Origin: an uncultured Actinomycetes bacterium
Lineage (GTDB): Bacteria > Actinomycetota > Actinomycetes > Nanopelagicales > Nanopelagicaceae
Assembly (NCBI GenBank): GCA_903898855.1
Contig: CAIUHB010000071.1
Span: 1 to 64,000, forward strand
Length of the DNA stretch: 64,000 bases
Direction: 5' to 3'
Each line of letters begins with the position of its first letter. Position 1 is the stretch's first letter. The translations under genes and the position numbers were made by a program. A model generated the notes under the pieces. The model did not search any database and was not told the origin of the DNA. It saw only the letters and a program-made list of their open reading frames with translations. Shown piece by piece: positions 63,844 through 64,000 of this stretch.

Positions 63844-64000
63844 CTTCTTCAGCTCCCATGATAACATCGGCCAACGGGCCGCCAGCCAGAGCAACTACTT
63901 CCGAGTAAATAATCTCGTACATGCCAGGGTGCGAGTCGATAAAATTGCGCGCCTTGAGCTTGCCCTGACCGAGTTGCTCGCCTTGATAGGTGAGCCAGGA
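63830..64000 (-). CDS. recA: RecA, C-terminal end (cut by window edge)
   Basis: 56 residues plus stop. SWLTYQGEQLGQGKLKARNFIDSHPGMYEIIY matches the RecA C-terminal part after the core (G-S-W-x-x-Y-x-G-E-x-L-G-Q-G-x-x-x-A). An acidic tail EEDVEA ends it. The ATPase core lies outside the window. Confidence 0.8.
   Translation of the reverse strand, partial: SWLTYQGEQLGQGKLKARNFIDSHPGMYEIIYSEVVALAGGPLADVIMGAEEDVEA

Noticed and set aside
1..64000. Temperate lifestyle (integrase, attachment site, immunity repressor)
   Set aside because: No integrase or attachment-site-like sequence was seen; the tRNA genes are complete functional genes rather than attachment remnants. Genes outside the window could change this.

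Overview
This window is part of a large double-stranded DNA phage genome. The virion genes include a tail sheath, a tail tube, a long tape measure and a full baseplate set, so the phage has a contractile tail (myovirus). A WhiB-family gene, TANNNT-type -10 elements, an actinobacterial-style LexA box (GAAC-N4-GTTC) and a GC-rich base composition point to an actinobacterial host; the host genus cannot be told from the sequence. I see no integrase. The left and right edges cut through genes (a small gene at 1-121 and the 3' end of recA at 63830-64000), so the genome continues on both sides.

Layout. (1) 1-17.56 kb, leftward: about 40 mostly tiny genes. The first 2.4 kb is an overlapping operon of a DNA-methylase-like gene, zinc-ribbon microproteins and single-span membrane peptides. 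From 3.6 to 15.1 kb there are 24 start-associated cassettes. Each has a GCGCGAT inverted repeat, a -10-like element, a short leader hairpin, a ribosome binding site and a start codon, and GC-rich hairpins often follow the stop codons. Recognisable products here are a MoxR-like AAA+ ATPase with a VWA/metallopeptidase-like partner, an ArdC-like antirestriction protein and a DUF1281-like protein. (2) 15.2-16.5 kb: a non-coding block packed with direct copies of GCGCGAT, the half-site of the promoter palindromes. It is a candidate replication origin or protein-titration array. (3) 17.56-21.3 kb: a LexA-like box between divergent genes, an acidic 308-aa protein, tRNA-Asn and tRNA-Gln, then leftward Dps, a PAPS-reductase/DndC-like protein and two small proteins. 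(4) 21.5-60.1 kb, rightward: nucleotide kinase and nuclease, large terminase, portal, capsid protease/scaffold, major capsid, connectors, sheath, tube, frameshifted tail chaperones, tape measure, baseplate, fibre, lysis genes, three papain-fold proteins, further putative virion surface proteins and a metallophosphoesterase. (5) 60.1-64 kb, leftward: WhiB, HNH nuclease, small proteins, SSB, ERF annealing protein, YqaJ exonuclease, a LexA-like HTH protein and recA, which form a recombination module.

How the parts fit: the leftward array looks like an early host-takeover region in which nearly every small gene has its own near-identical control element. The right arm is a conventional late structural operon with translationally coupled genes (TAATG and ATGA overlaps). 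The recombination module probably supports replication. Starts were chosen by ribosome binding site, overlap with the preceding stop and, in the array, the constant spacing to the cassette. Several genes under 60 aa were found by reading the gaps. All functional names come from recognising motifs by eye; no database search was run.
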